DNA from: Acidobacteriota bacterium
GTDB lineage: Bacteria > Acidobacteriota > Vicinamibacteria > Vicinamibacterales > CAVVIG01
Assembly (NCBI GenBank): GCA_003222395.1
Contig: QHWB01000039.1
Coordinates: forward strand, 62,001 to 126,000
DNA length: 64,000 nucleotides
Reading direction: 5' to 3'
Positions within the stretch are counted from its first letter, which is position 1. Each line of letters opens with the position of its first letter. The translations under genes were made by a program, and so were the position numbers. Below the pieces are notes generated by a model, which saw nothing but the letters and a program-made list of their open reading frames with translations, was not told where the DNA came from and ran no database searches. Of this stretch, positions 1 through 9,663 are shown piece by piece.

Positions 1-568
1 GGCTGTGCTGGCTGGACACGACCACGGCGTCGACGCGGACGGGGCGCGCACCATCGTACTCGACCGTCACCTGCGACTTGCCGTCCGGACGGAGGTACTC
101 GAGGACGCCGTCACGCCGCGCGCACGAGAGCCCTTTGGCGAGCTTGTGCGCGAGCATGATCGGCATCGGCATCAGCTCGTCGGTCTCGGTGCACGCGAAG
201 CCGAACATCAATCCCTGATCGCCGGCGCCGCCGGTGTCGACGCCCATCGCGATGTCTGGCGACTGGCTGTGGACGGAGGAGAGAACGGCGCACGTTTCGG
301 CGTCGAACCCGAACTTGCCGCGGTTGTAGCCGATCTCGTTGATCGTCCCGCGAACCACTTCCTGAAAATCGACGTATGCGCTCGTCGTGATCTCGCCCGC
401 GACAACGGCCAGGCCGGTGGTGACGAGCGTCTCGCACGCGACGCGGCTCACCGGATCCTGTGCGAGGATCGCGTCGAGGATCGAATCTGAAATCTGATCG
501 GCGATCTTGTCCGGATGTCCTTCGGTGACCGATTCGGACGTGAACAAGTGCCGTCCCTTACGGCTCAT
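1..568 (-). CDS. metK: S-adenosylmethionine synthetase, N-terminal part (cut by window edge)
   Basis: Makes S-adenosylmethionine from methionine and ATP in the cytosol. The first ~189 residues are present. They begin [20 protein letters not shown], which holds the family's N-terminal [16 protein letters not shown] motif (methionine/ATP-binding His), followed by [21 protein letters not shown], another MetK signature (GAGDQG). The ATG at 568-566 is preceded by GGGAGGGAACTGC, a strong SD. The reading frame stays open to base 1, so the C-terminal half lies outside the window. The gene is downstream of xerD on the same strand with a 55-bp gap. I saw no SAM riboswitch in that gap, which is too short for one. 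Confidence 0.95.
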   Translation of the reverse strand, partial: MSRKGRHLFTSESVTEGHPDKIADQISDSILDAILAQDPVSRVACETLVTTGLAVVAGEITTSAYVDFQEVVRGTINEIGYNRGKFGFDAETCAVLSSVHSQSPDIAMGVDTGGAGDQGLMFGFACTETDELMPMPIMLAHKLAKGLSCARRDGVLEYLRPDGKSQVTVEYDGARPVRVDAVVVSSQHS

Positions 569-623
569 GCAGTTCCCTCCCCGCTCTTTGTCTGGATGCC
601 AGAAACGGTTAAGTCTAACAGAG

Positions 624-1496
624 TCACGGTCGCGGGTGGAAGCGATCGTAGACCGTTCGCAGGCGCGCCTCGAGCACGTGCGTGTAGATCTGCGTCGTCG
701 AGAGGTCGGCGTGTCCGAGCATCAGTTGAATCGCGCGCAGGTCTGCGCCGCGCTCGAGCAGATGCGTCGCGAACGAATGGCGGACGACGTGCGGGCTCAG
801 CGTCCGCGGCAGGTTGGCTTTCCGTCCGTACTGTTTGAGCAGCTTCCAGAAGCCGACACGGCTCATCGGTCGGCCGCGCGTGTTGACGAAGAACGCGTCA
901 CACGCTCTGCGAACGAGCTTCGGCCGCGCCTCGCGCCGATAGCGGGCGATCCAGTCGGCGGCCTGTTCTCCGATTGGAATCAGCCGCTCTTTGTTACCTT
1001 TGCCGATGCACGTCAGGTACTGCTCCGCGAGATGGAGATCGGCGCCGCGCACGTTCACCAGTTCCGACACGCGCATGCCGGTCGCATACAGCAGCTCGAT
1101 CATCGCCCGGTCGCGGAGCCCCTTCGGCGTCGTCACGTCAGGCTGCGCGATGAGCACGTCGACGTCTTCGATTGAGAGAAACTTCGGCAGCGCGGGCCAC
1201 GCGCGCGGCGGACGCAGGTCGTCGGCCGGACTCGATTGAAGGCGCTGGTCGAGGACGAGAAACCGGTAGAACCCGCGCACCGCCGCGATCAGACGCGCCA
1301 CCGACCGCGGCGACAGGCCACGCCTCAGCTGCTGGCGGACGAATTCCTCGAGCGAGCGGCGATCGAGCGCTTCCACCCGCCGTCCCGCCCCGGCGCCGAA
1401 GGCGCGGAGCGCGGACAGGTCGCGTGCGTAGCTCTCGAGCGTGTGTTCGGCCAGCCGCCGCTCGACGCGGAGATGATCCAGATACGTTTCGATCAC
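624..1496 (-). CDS. xerD: tyrosine recombinase XerD/XerC type
   Basis: A 290-residue site-specific recombinase of the Xer type, expected to resolve chromosome dimers at dif. The N-terminal SAM-like DNA-binding domain ([18 protein letters not shown]) is followed by the catalytic domain with the first Arg in ATGMRVSEL, Lys in [10 protein letters not shown], His236 and Arg239 in [12 protein letters not shown], His262 in [10 protein letters not shown] and nucleophile Tyr271 in QIYTHV, so all the expected catalytic residues are there. Start taken at GTG 1496-1494 (VIETYLDHL), giving the usual family length. The frame stays open much further upstream, but that extension reads through murQ and has no family similarity. 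XerD versus XerC cannot be settled from one copy. Divergent from murQ. Confidence 0.93.
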   Translation of the reverse strand: MIETYLDHLRVERRLAEHTLESYARDLSALRAFGAGAGRRVEALDRRSLEEFVRQQLRRGLSPRSVARLIAAVRGFYRFLVLDQRLQSSPADDLRPPRAWPALPKFLSIEDVDVLIAQPDVTTPKGLRDRAMIELLYATGMRVSELVNVRGADLHLAEQYLTCIGKGNKERLIPIGEQAADWIARYRREARPKLVRRACDAFFVNTRGRPMSRVGFWKLLKQYGRKANLPRTLSPHVVRHSFATHLLERGADLRAIQLMLGHADLSTTQIYTHVLEARLRTVYDRFHPRP

Positions 1497-1598
1497 GCGT
1501 CGATATGATAGTATTTGCGGTTCGTTTCCGCGCTCGCTCGAAGCCGCAGCGGACCGCTTCGGCCTTGGGCGGAGGCGGTTTGAGGGGCCGATCCAGAA

Positions 1599-2543
1599 AT
1601 GCCTGTCCGTTCGAAGTGGCAATCGCTTCCCACCGAGCAAATCAACCCGGCGACACTCGCCATCGACAAGCTGGCTCCCGCCGACATCGTCGAAGGGATG
1701 CTGAACGAAGACCGCAAGATGCTCGACGCCGTGCGGCGCGAGAAGGAGCGGATTTCCGTCGGCGTCGAGATCATCACGCAGGCGCTCCGCAAGAACGGCC
1801 GCGTCATCTTCGTCGGCGCCGGGACGAGCGGCCGGCTTGGCGTGCTCGAATCGGCCGAGATGCCGCCGACGTTCGGCACGAGTCCCGACCTCGTCCAGGC
1901 CATCATGGCGGGGGGCAGGGGTGCCATCCTCCGCGCGCGTGAAGGCGTGGAAGACAACTACGAAGAGGGCGCGCGGTCGATCAACCGGCTTCGGCCGACG
2001 AAGCGCGACATCGTCATCGGCGTGTCGGCGAGCGGCATGACGCAATTCGTCCGCGGCGCGCTGACGAGAGCACGGCGCGCCGGGTCGAAGATCATCTTCG
2101 TCACCTGCGATCCGCGGACGGAGCTGCAGACGTTCGTCGATCTCACGATCGCGCCGGCCGTGGGTCCCGAGGTCATCGCCGGCTCGACGCGGCTCAAGGC
2201 GGGCACCGCGACGAAGATGGTGCTGAACATGCTGACGACCGCGGCGATGATCAGAATCGGCAAGACCTACGGCAACCTGATGGTCGACGTGCAGATGGGA
2301 TCCGAGAAGCTCAAGGACCGCGCGCGCCGCATCATCACCATTGTCACCGGCCTCGAGTACGAGGACGCCGACAAGCTGCTGCGGCGGGCGCACTGGAACG
2401 TGAAGGCCGCGATCGTCATGCAGAAAAGCGGCGCGGGCTATCAGAAAGCGCTCGCGCGCCTGCGCCACGCGCACGATTTCGTCCGCGACGCGATCGGCGA
2501 GGACGTCGAGGAGCGATTGAAAGAGCTGCTCAAAGTCGGATGA
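1599..2543 (+). CDS. murQ: N-acetylmuramic acid 6-phosphate etherase
   Basis: Cleaves the D-lactyl ether of MurNAc-6-phosphate to give GlcNAc-6-phosphate and D-lactate, in cytosolic recycling of the cell's own or foreign peptidoglycan. The 314-residue protein has a sugar isomerase (SIS) fold with the motif IFVGAGTSGRLGVLESAE followed by MPPTFGTS, where the Glu in ESAEMPP matches the catalytic acid of MurQ, and a second SIS stretch with DIVIGVSASGMTQFVRGAL. C-terminal helical part LLRRAHWNVKAAIVMQKSG is typical. It is the first gene of a salvage block with nagB, a GlcNAc-kinase-like gene and two symporters. It converges on nagB, with a palindromic repeat in between. No NagA (deacetylase) is in the window. 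Confidence 0.95.
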   Translation: MPVRSKWQSLPTEQINPATLAIDKLAPADIVEGMLNEDRKMLDAVRREKERISVGVEIITQALRKNGRVIFVGAGTSGRLGVLESAEMPPTFGTSPDLVQAIMAGGRGAILRAREGVEDNYEEGARSINRLRPTKRDIVIGVSASGMTQFVRGALTRARRAGSKIIFVTCDPRTELQTFVDLTIAPAVGPEVIAGSTRLKAGTATKMVLNMLTTAAMIRIGKTYGNLMVDVQMGSEKLKDRARRIITIVTGLEYEDADKLLRRAHWNVKAAIVMQKSGAGYQKALARLRHAHDFVRDAIGEDVEERLKELLKVG

Positions 2544-2658
2544 CGCTCGGCTGAAAGCCTCGCGCTACGGCGTCTCCATGCCTCGCGTGTATCGCGCTCA
2601 TGTGTAGCGCGAGCCTTTCAGGCGAGCGCCTTTCAGGCGAGCGTCCTTCAGGCGGGCG
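2544..2658. repeat. CTGAAAGG-type palindromic element between murQ and nagB
   Basis: Left arm 2544-2568 (CGCTCGGCTGAAAG then CCTCGCGCTAC) and right arm 2604-2628 (GTAGCGCGAG then CCTTTCAGGCGAGCG) are inverted and nearly complementary. The right arm is followed by two further partial copies at 2629-2643 and 2644-2658. The same arms occur at 39820-39887, and the core CTGAAAGG makes up the array at 6863-7080. The element begins right after the murQ stop and holds the nagB stop, so the two convergent genes share it. A hairpin here could end transcription from both sides (inference). Confidence 0.8.
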
Positions 2659-3374
2659 CCTGCCGCTCGATCCAGCCACACTTCCGCATTCCGATGGAGC
2701 TGTAAGAACGACGCCGGGATCCGCGGCGTCACCGGCCCTTCGATCATTCGCGCCACGCATCGGGCCTTCATCGCGCCGGTCGCGATCAGGACCACGCGTC
2801 TCGCGTGAAGAATCGTCGCCATCCCCATCGACAGCGCCTCGCGGGGCACCGCGGTCGCGCGGTTGCCGAAGAGCGCGGCGTTGGCGCGGCGCGTCGCCAT
2901 GCTCAGGCGCGTCCGATGGGTCCGCGCGAACAGCGCACGCGCCGGTTCGTTGAACCCGATGTGGCCGTTCGATCCGAGGCCGAGAAGCTGCACGTCGACA
3001 CCGCCGGCGCGGGCGATCGCGTGCTCGTAGCGCGCGCACTCGCGCGCCGCATTCGGCGCCATCCCGTTCAACACATGAATGCGGCGGGTCGACAGGTTGA
3101 CGTGATCGAACAGGTGCCGGCGCATGAACGCGTAATAGCTGCACCGGTCGTGAGGCGCGATGCCGACGAACTCGTCGAGGTTGAACGTGGTCGCCCGGCT
3201 GAAATCGATCCGGCCGGCGCGAAACAACCGCACGAGCTCGCGATACAGCGGAATCGGCGTGCGGCCGGTCGGGAGCCCGAGGACGATCGTCGGATTGGCA
3301 GCGAGCGCGCGCGCGATGTCGGCGGCGAACGATCGGGCGACGGCCGCCGGCGTCGTGAAAACGCGAATGCGCAA
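2598..3374 (-). CDS. nagB: glucosamine-6-phosphate deaminase
   Basis: Turns glucosamine-6-phosphate into fructose-6-phosphate and ammonia. Motifs: LGLPTGRTPIPLY (phosphate-binding loop), TTFNLDEFVG (catalytic Asp region) and LLGLGSNGHIGFNEP (catalytic His region). Start taken at TTG 3374-3372 (LRIRVFTTP), which has AGGAAAGG upstream and lies 12 bp after the kinase gene's stop. An upstream in-frame start would overlap that gene. The last ~19 residues (ARLKDARLKGARLKGSRYT) are a short peptide repeat encoded by the CTGAAAGG element and are not part of the normal family C-terminus. They look like read-through into a repeat that has replaced the original stop. Cotranscribed with the kinase gene. 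Confidence 0.9.
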   Translation of the reverse strand: MRIRVFTTPAAVARSFAADIARALAANPTIVLGLPTGRTPIPLYRELVRLFRAGRIDFSRATTFNLDEFVGIAPHDRCSYYAFMRRHLFDHVNLSTRRIHVLNGMAPNAARECARYEHAIARAGGVDVQLLGLGSNGHIGFNEPARALFARTHRTRLSMATRRANAALFGNRATAVPREALSMGMATILHARRVVLIATGAMKARCVARMIEGPVTPRIPASFLQLHRNAEVWLDRAAGARLKDARLKGARLKGSRYT

Positions 3375-3385
3375 CGATGCCTTTC

Positions 3386-4324
3386 CTACGATTTGTAGCG
3401 CGGAATCTGGGCGCCGCCGCGCGCCTCGGCGAGCGCGAGCCACACGGCCCCGACCGCAGGCTCTTCATCGAGGATCTGCACCTGCCCTCGCGGCGCCACT
3501 TCCACGAGGCGGCGCGGCAGCTCGCGGCTGAGCCAGGGCACGACGCGGAAGATGCCGCCGGCGAGGAAGAACGTGAACAGATCGCCGCGCATGTTCAGCT
3601 GCGAGGCGACGGACCCGGCTGCGAGCACGAGCTCGTCGGCGGCGCGCTCGAGGATCCTCGTCGCCACGGCGTCGCCGAGCTCCGCCGCGCGTTCCACGAT
3701 TGGTCCGAGCGCCGCCACGCTCATCCGTGGCTGATCGCGGTCGTACACGATTCGGGGCAGCCGCGATTCGTCGTCGACGGCGAAGTGCGCCAGGATGTCG
3801 CCGCCGAGCTGCGTGGCCGGCCCGCGCCCGTCGGCGGCGCGCATCACCGCCGCGAGCGCCTCGCGGCCGATCCAGTAGCCGCTTCCCTCGTCGCCGATCA
3901 TGTGTCCCCAGCCGCCCGCGCGGGCCGCTTCACCGGCGGCGTTGCGGCCATAGACGATCGATCCGGTCCCGGCGATGATGACGATGCCCGGCGCATCCTG
4001 CGCGCCGGCGACGAGCGCGATGAGCGCGTCGTTGACGACGAGCACCCGCGACTTGTAGCCGATGCGGCGCATGATGGCGCGCACTGTCCTCGCTTCGTCT
4101 TCGCGATCGACGCCGGCGATGCCGAGGCAAATCGCCGCCGGCGTGATCGCACGATCGCCGATCGCCGTTTCCATCACCTCGTGCAGCACTTTCTCGACGC
4201 CGAGCTCCCCCGCCGCCAGCAGGTTCGCGCCAGGACCCCGCCCTTCGGACACGATCATCCCGCGCTCGTCGGCGAGCAGGCACACCGTCTTCGTTCCGCC
4301 CGCGTCGATGCCGAGCACGTGCAT
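3386..4324 (-). CDS. N-acetylglucosamine kinase-like ATPase (BadF/BadG family)
   Basis: A 312-residue sugar kinase of the ASKHA fold. N-terminal phosphate-1 motif GIDAGGTKTVCLLAD, phosphate-2/adenosine motif IVIIAGTGSIVYGRN and the NAGK-type signature GGWGHMIGDEGSGYWIGREA are clear. The family includes eukaryotic-type GlcNAc kinase and bacterial GlcNAc/MurNAc/glucosamine kinases. Next to murQ and nagB, the likely substrate is free GlcNAc, MurNAc or GlcN released from murein or chitin, but the sequence does not tell which. Start ATG at 4324. Divergent from the first symporter with only 85 bp between the starts, so the promoters and any operator must lie there. Confidence 0.85.
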   Translation of the reverse strand: MHVLGIDAGGTKTVCLLADERGMIVSEGRGPGANLLAAGELGVEKVLHEVMETAIGDRAITPAAICLGIAGVDREDEARTVRAIMRRIGYKSRVLVVNDALIALVAGAQDAPGIVIIAGTGSIVYGRNAAGEAARAGGWGHMIGDEGSGYWIGREALAAVMRAADGRGPATQLGGDILAHFAVDDESRLPRIVYDRDQPRMSVAALGPIVERAAELGDAVATRILERAADELVLAAGSVASQLNMRGDLFTFFLAGGIFRVVPWLSRELPRRLVEVAPRGQVQILDEEPAVGAVWLALAEARGGAQIPRYKS

Positions 4325-4409
4325 GAGATTTCGATTCTATGCTACTGTTCGGCGGTTTCATGAGCAGCGCAGTCGTCAGACGTACGGGTGCTGCGATAGC
4401 TGCGTCGCC

Positions 4410-5846
4410 GTGGTCCTGACCTGGATCGACTATCTCGTGATCGGCGGCTATCTCGTCGCGATCACGGCCTTCGGCTCGTATTTCGCGCGCTTTCAGAAGA
4501 CGACCCGCGACTATTTCCTCACCGGGCAGTCGGTGCCCTGGTGGGCGATCTGCTTCACGATCGTCGCGACCGAGACGAGCACCCTCACGTTCATCAGCGT
4601 GCCCGCCACCGCGTACGCGGGCAACATGACGTTCCTTCAGCTCGTCTTCGGATACATCGTCGGCCGCGTGCTGATCAGCGTGCTCTTCATTCCTGCGTAC
4701 TTCCGCCGCGAGCTGTTCACATCGTACGAGCTGCTGCAGCGCCGCTTCGGGCCGCGCGTCAAGAACGTGTCGGCGCTGATCTTTCTGGCGACTCGCGCGC
4801 TCGCCGACGGCATTCGCCTCTTTGCCACGGCGCTCGTCATATCGGTGGTCACTCACGTGCCAGTCACATGGGCCGTGCTCGTCATCGGCGGCGCCATGAT
4901 CGTGTACACGGTGCGCGGCGGCGCGTCGGCCGTCATCTGGACCGACGTCGTGCAGTTGTTCGTGTATCTGGCGGGCGCAGCCGTCGTCCTCGTATCGCTG
5001 CTTTCGTCGATTCCCGGCGGCTGGACCGAAGTCGTGCGCGCCGGATCGGCTGCCGGCAAATTTCGAGTATTCGACTTCTCCGCCTCGATCTCGCGGCCGT
5101 ACACGTTCTGGGCCGGCGTCATCGGCGGCGTCGCGCTGACGCTGTCGACGCACGGCACCGATCAGTTCCTCGTGCAGCGCCTGCTGTCGGCGCGGTCGGC
5201 GCGCGACGCGTCGCGAGGGTTGATTCTCAGCGGCCTGCTCGTGTTTGTGCAATTCGTGCTGTTCCTGCTGATCGGCGTCATGCTGTTCACGTACTATCAG
5301 CACGTGCCGCTTCCGCGCACGCTGGCGCGGAACGACGAGCTCCTGCCGACGTTCATCGTCACCGCCCTGTCTCACGGCGCCGCCGGCTTCATCGTCGCGG
5401 CGATCGTGGCCGCGGCGCTCTCCCCGTCGATCAACGCCATGGCCGCGACGACCGTGAACGATTTCTACACGAAGTACTGGCGGCCCGATGCCGACGAACG
5501 AACGCTGATGCGCGTCTCGCGCATGTGGACCGTCGTGTGGGGCGTCGCGCAGATTGGCGTCGCGATCGCCGCGCAGTGGATGCAGCAGTCGGTGCTCGAC
5601 GCGGGCCTCGCCGTGCTGTCGTACGCCGCCGGCCCGGTGCTCGGCGCCTTTCTGCTGGGAACGCTCGCGCGTTCGATTGACGAAGGCGCCACGTTCGGCG
5701 GCATGATCGTGGGGCTTCTCATGATGACCATCGTCTGGCAATGGACGCCGGCGGCGTTCACCTGGTACATCTTCATCGGCGCCGCGACCACTGTCGCCAC
5801 CGCATTTCTGATTCAGGCGGCGACTCGCGAACGCCGCACGGCATGA
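4410..5846 (+). CDS. sodium:solute symporter (SSS family), copy 1
   Basis: A 478-residue inner-membrane transporter of the SSS/SGLT family. It starts with a membrane helix (LTWIDYLVIGGYLVAITAFG), then the family's YFLTGQSVPWWAICFTIVA stretch and further hydrophobic helices consistent with about 13 spans. ETSTLTFISVPATAYAGN and STHGTDQFLVQRLLSA are typical family signatures. No ATG lies near the right place in frame. The start is taken at GTG 4410-4412 (VVLTWIDYLV), and no strong SD is visible. Its neighbours suggest uptake of an amino sugar or a muropeptide piece with sodium (inference). It overlaps the next gene by ATGA, so the two are cotranslated. Confidence 0.85.
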   Translation: MVLTWIDYLVIGGYLVAITAFGSYFARFQKTTRDYFLTGQSVPWWAICFTIVATETSTLTFISVPATAYAGNMTFLQLVFGYIVGRVLISVLFIPAYFRRELFTSYELLQRRFGPRVKNVSALIFLATRALADGIRLFATALVISVVTHVPVTWAVLVIGGAMIVYTVRGGASAVIWTDVVQLFVYLAGAAVVLVSLLSSIPGGWTEVVRAGSAAGKFRVFDFSASISRPYTFWAGVIGGVALTLSTHGTDQFLVQRLLSARSARDASRGLILSGLLVFVQFVLFLLIGVMLFTYYQHVPLPRTLARNDELLPTFIVTALSHGAAGFIVAAIVAAALSPSINAMAATTVNDFYTKYWRPDADERTLMRVSRMWTVVWGVAQIGVAIAAQWMQQSVLDAGLAVLSYAAGPVLGAFLLGTLARSIDEGATFGGMIVGLLMMTIVWQWTPAAFTWYIFIGAATTVATAFLIQAATRERRTA

Positions 5847-6877
5847 GCGGTTTCGCCGGGGCGCGCCGGGTACTCGCGGATGCCATCGGTTCACTCCTCT
5901 TTCCTGCAGCAACAGCAGAAGTCGGTGACAGCACGCGCACCCTCTGGCAGGACGCCCTCGGTACGCTCACCTTCGACGCCGACGCTCCCGAGACGCGCCT
6001 CGACACGCCTTTCGATCTCGCCTCGTTGACGAAGGTGATCGCGACGGCGACGGCGATGATGGATTGTGTGTCGAATGGCGCGCTGACGCTCGGCGCGCGC
6101 GTCGCCGAATTCTTCGACGACTGGCGGGGAGAGGATCGCGACTCGGTATCGATTCGCGACTTGCTCGAGCACGCGTCCGGCCTGCCCGGCCGTCTCGTGG
6201 ACGCGCCGCCGGAAGGACGCCGCGAGTTCGAGCACGAGATCTGCAAGGTCAGGCTGGAATACCCAGCGCGGGCCAGGTCGATCTACAGCGACCTCGGGTT
6301 CATTCTTCTCGGCTTCGTCGCGGAAAATCTCGGACGCGATTTGGCGACGGCGGTGGCGGCAATCGGTCTTCAGTCAGATTTGGCGTTCGATCTGCCGTTG
6401 GACGTGCGCCGCCGTACCGCGCCGACCATGCCAATGGACGACGATTTGCGGCGGGGCCGTCGGCTGACCGGCGAGGTGCACGACAGCTACGCGGCCGCGC
6501 TCGGCGGCGTCGCCGGCCATGCAGGTCTCTTTGGCACCGCCGCCGGCGTCGGCGTTTTCGCGCGGGCGATTCTGCGCGCCGCGCGAGGCGATGACCAGGG
6601 TCCGTTCTCGCCAGAGGCCGTCGCACAGTTCACGGCGAAGAGCACCGTGCCCGGAAGCTCGCGCGCGCTCGGGTGGGATACGATGCTCCCGACCTCGTCG
6701 TGCGGCACGAAGATGTCGGCCGCCGCGTTCGGTCACGTCGGCTTCACCGGGACGTCGCTCTGGATCGATCCGGAGCGTGATCGATATTTCGTGCTGCTCA
6801 CGAATCGCGTCTGCGGCGGGGGGACGCTCGACCAGATGCGCGAACTTCGTCGCGCTTTTCATGACGCGCTCGCCTGA
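5843..6877 (+). CDS. serine hydrolase of the beta-lactamase/AmpC fold, possible AmiE-type muramyl amidase
   Basis: A 344-residue protein with the SxxK motif in DLASLTKVIATATAMM, a Tyr motif in ARSIYSDLGFILLG (YSD in place of YxN) and a KTG-like box in HVGFTGTSLWIDP. There is no obvious signal peptide, so it may act in the cytosol, though the N-terminus is mildly hydrophobic. In Bacillus the murQ cluster carries AmiE, a beta-lactamase-fold N-acetylmuramyl-L-alanine amidase. The placement of this gene between two symporters beside murQ fits a similar job in muropeptide salvage, but that is inference. An esterase or D-Ala-D-Ala peptidase is possible. The stop codon TGA (6875-6877) lies in the first unit of the 18-bp array. 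Confidence 0.75.
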   Translation: MSGFAGARRVLADAIGSLLFPAATAEVGDSTRTLWQDALGTLTFDADAPETRLDTPFDLASLTKVIATATAMMDCVSNGALTLGARVAEFFDDWRGEDRDSVSIRDLLEHASGLPGRLVDAPPEGRREFEHEICKVRLEYPARARSIYSDLGFILLGFVAENLGRDLATAVAAIGLQSDLAFDLPLDVRRRTAPTMPMDDDLRRGRRLTGEVHDSYAAALGGVAGHAGLFGTAAGVGVFARAILRAARGDDQGPFSPEAVAQFTAKSTVPGSSRALGWDTMLPTSSCGTKMSAAAFGHVGFTGTSLWIDPERDRYFVLLTNRVCGGGTLDQMRELRRAFHDALA

Positions 6878-7071
6878 AAGGACGCGCTCGCCTGAAAGGA
6901 CGCGCTCGGCTGAAAGGACGCGCTCGGCTGAAAGGACGCGCTCGGCTGAAAGGACGCGCTCGGCTGAAAGGACGCGCTCGGCTGAAAGGACGCGCTCGGC
7001 TGAAAGGACGCGCTCGGCTGAAAGGACGCGCTCGGCTGAAAGGACGCGCTCGGCTGAAAGGACGCGCTCGG

Positions 7072-7080
<9 letters not shown>
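6863..7080. repeat. 18-bp tandem array, 12 copies
   Basis: Unit GACGCGCTCGSCTGAAAG repeated 12 times without gaps (S is C in the first two units and G in the other ten). Apart from that, the copies look identical. It covers the end of the hydrolase gene and the whole upstream region of the second symporter. Since 18 is a multiple of three, changes in copy number keep every frame. Each unit contains an SD-like AAAGGA, a CTG nine bases after it, and a TGA in the hydrolase frame. The CTGAAAGG core is the same as in the dispersed elements at 2544-2658 and 39820-39887. Confidence 0.95.
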
Positions 7081-8813
<1,733 letters not shown>

Positions 8814-8817
<4 letters not shown>

Positions 8818-9653
8818 CGTCCAGACCGTCCACGCGGCGATCCGGTCGGTGGTTGCGGCTGGAAAGGCGACGTGCCCGGGCCAAATCCGCCCGGACGTCC
8901 GGTACCGGGTCCACCTGGTCCAGTGCCGCGGCCCGGCGTCGTGCCGCGACCGCCGCCGAAACCGCCCGGGCCTGGTTGACCGGGGACACCGCCGCGCTGT
9001 CCGGGAACCGGCGAGCCCGGCGCCCCGCCTGCGCCCGGCGCCGCCACCTGCGCGACGTAGACGAACTGCCACTCGTTGTAGTGGTTGCGCCCGTTGTAGA
9101 CACGAATGGATTTGTCTCTGCTCTTGCTCGTCACGCCCATGATGCCGCCGCTCACTCCGCCAGGTGCGCCGGCCGTGGGAACTCCTGGTTGGGACGCCGT
9201 TGCGGCGCCACGTTGGGGCGTGGCGTCACGTTGGGGCGCCGTCGTGGCTCCACGTCCACCAGCGCCGCCTGCGGTCGGCATGGCGCCGGGTGTCGCGGAC
9301 GCCCCGGCAGTGCCGACGCCGATTCCTGCGTTCTGGCCCGCAACGATCGGAACGAAGTCGTCGTTCGTGACGGGATCCTTGAACTTCCTGCGCAGGAAGT
9401 GCTCGTTGACCAGGACGTCCAGGTTGGGCGGATACGCGTTTGCGTATTTCCGCTGGAACATGCCGATTGCGTGCGCGTACTGCATTCCGCGGAAGACGAG
9501 CTCCTCTTCGCGCTCCCGCTGTGTCATCTGCTTCCAGACCGGCATGGCAACGGTCAGCATGACGGCCATGATGCTCATGGCCACGAGCAACGCCGCCATT
9601 GCATATCCTTGCTCATGGCTGCACTGACTGTGTGCTTGACCCCGTAACTTCAT
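8814..9653 (-). CDS. type II secretion-like pseudopilin with Gly/Pro-rich tail
   Basis: About 279 residues. A short leader ending HEQG is followed by YAMAALLVAMSIMAVMLTVA, a type III signal-like helix, then EREEELVFRGMQYAHAIGMF and KYANAYPPNLDVLV, a pattern seen in GspG-like pseudopilins. The usual Glu at +5 of the mature helix is missing (Ala). The second half has low-complexity Gly/Pro/Thr stretches (GGAGGRGATTAPQRDATPQR) around a more normal segment GRNHYNEWQFVYVAQ. Start taken at ATG 9653, with a further in-frame ATG at 9680 also possible. It is separated from the rest of the secretion operon by the plus-strand PKD gene. Role as a minor pseudopilin is likely, but the missing Glu5 leaves this open. 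Confidence 0.75.
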
Positions 9654-9663
9654 GGGAATTAAG

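Noticed and set aside
569-623. SAM riboswitch upstream of metK
   Set aside because: Only 55 bp before the upstream gene's stop, and no aptamer-like pairing was found.
624-2474. A 616-residue frame that includes XerD
   Set aside because: The first ~326 residues are a reverse-strand shadow of murQ with no family pattern. The recombinase starts at GTG 1496.
3930-5912. Long minus-strand frame over the kinase and symporter region
   Set aside because: It is the complement of the real genes, rich in Arg/Ala/Gly/His with no motif; high-GC genomes produce such frames.
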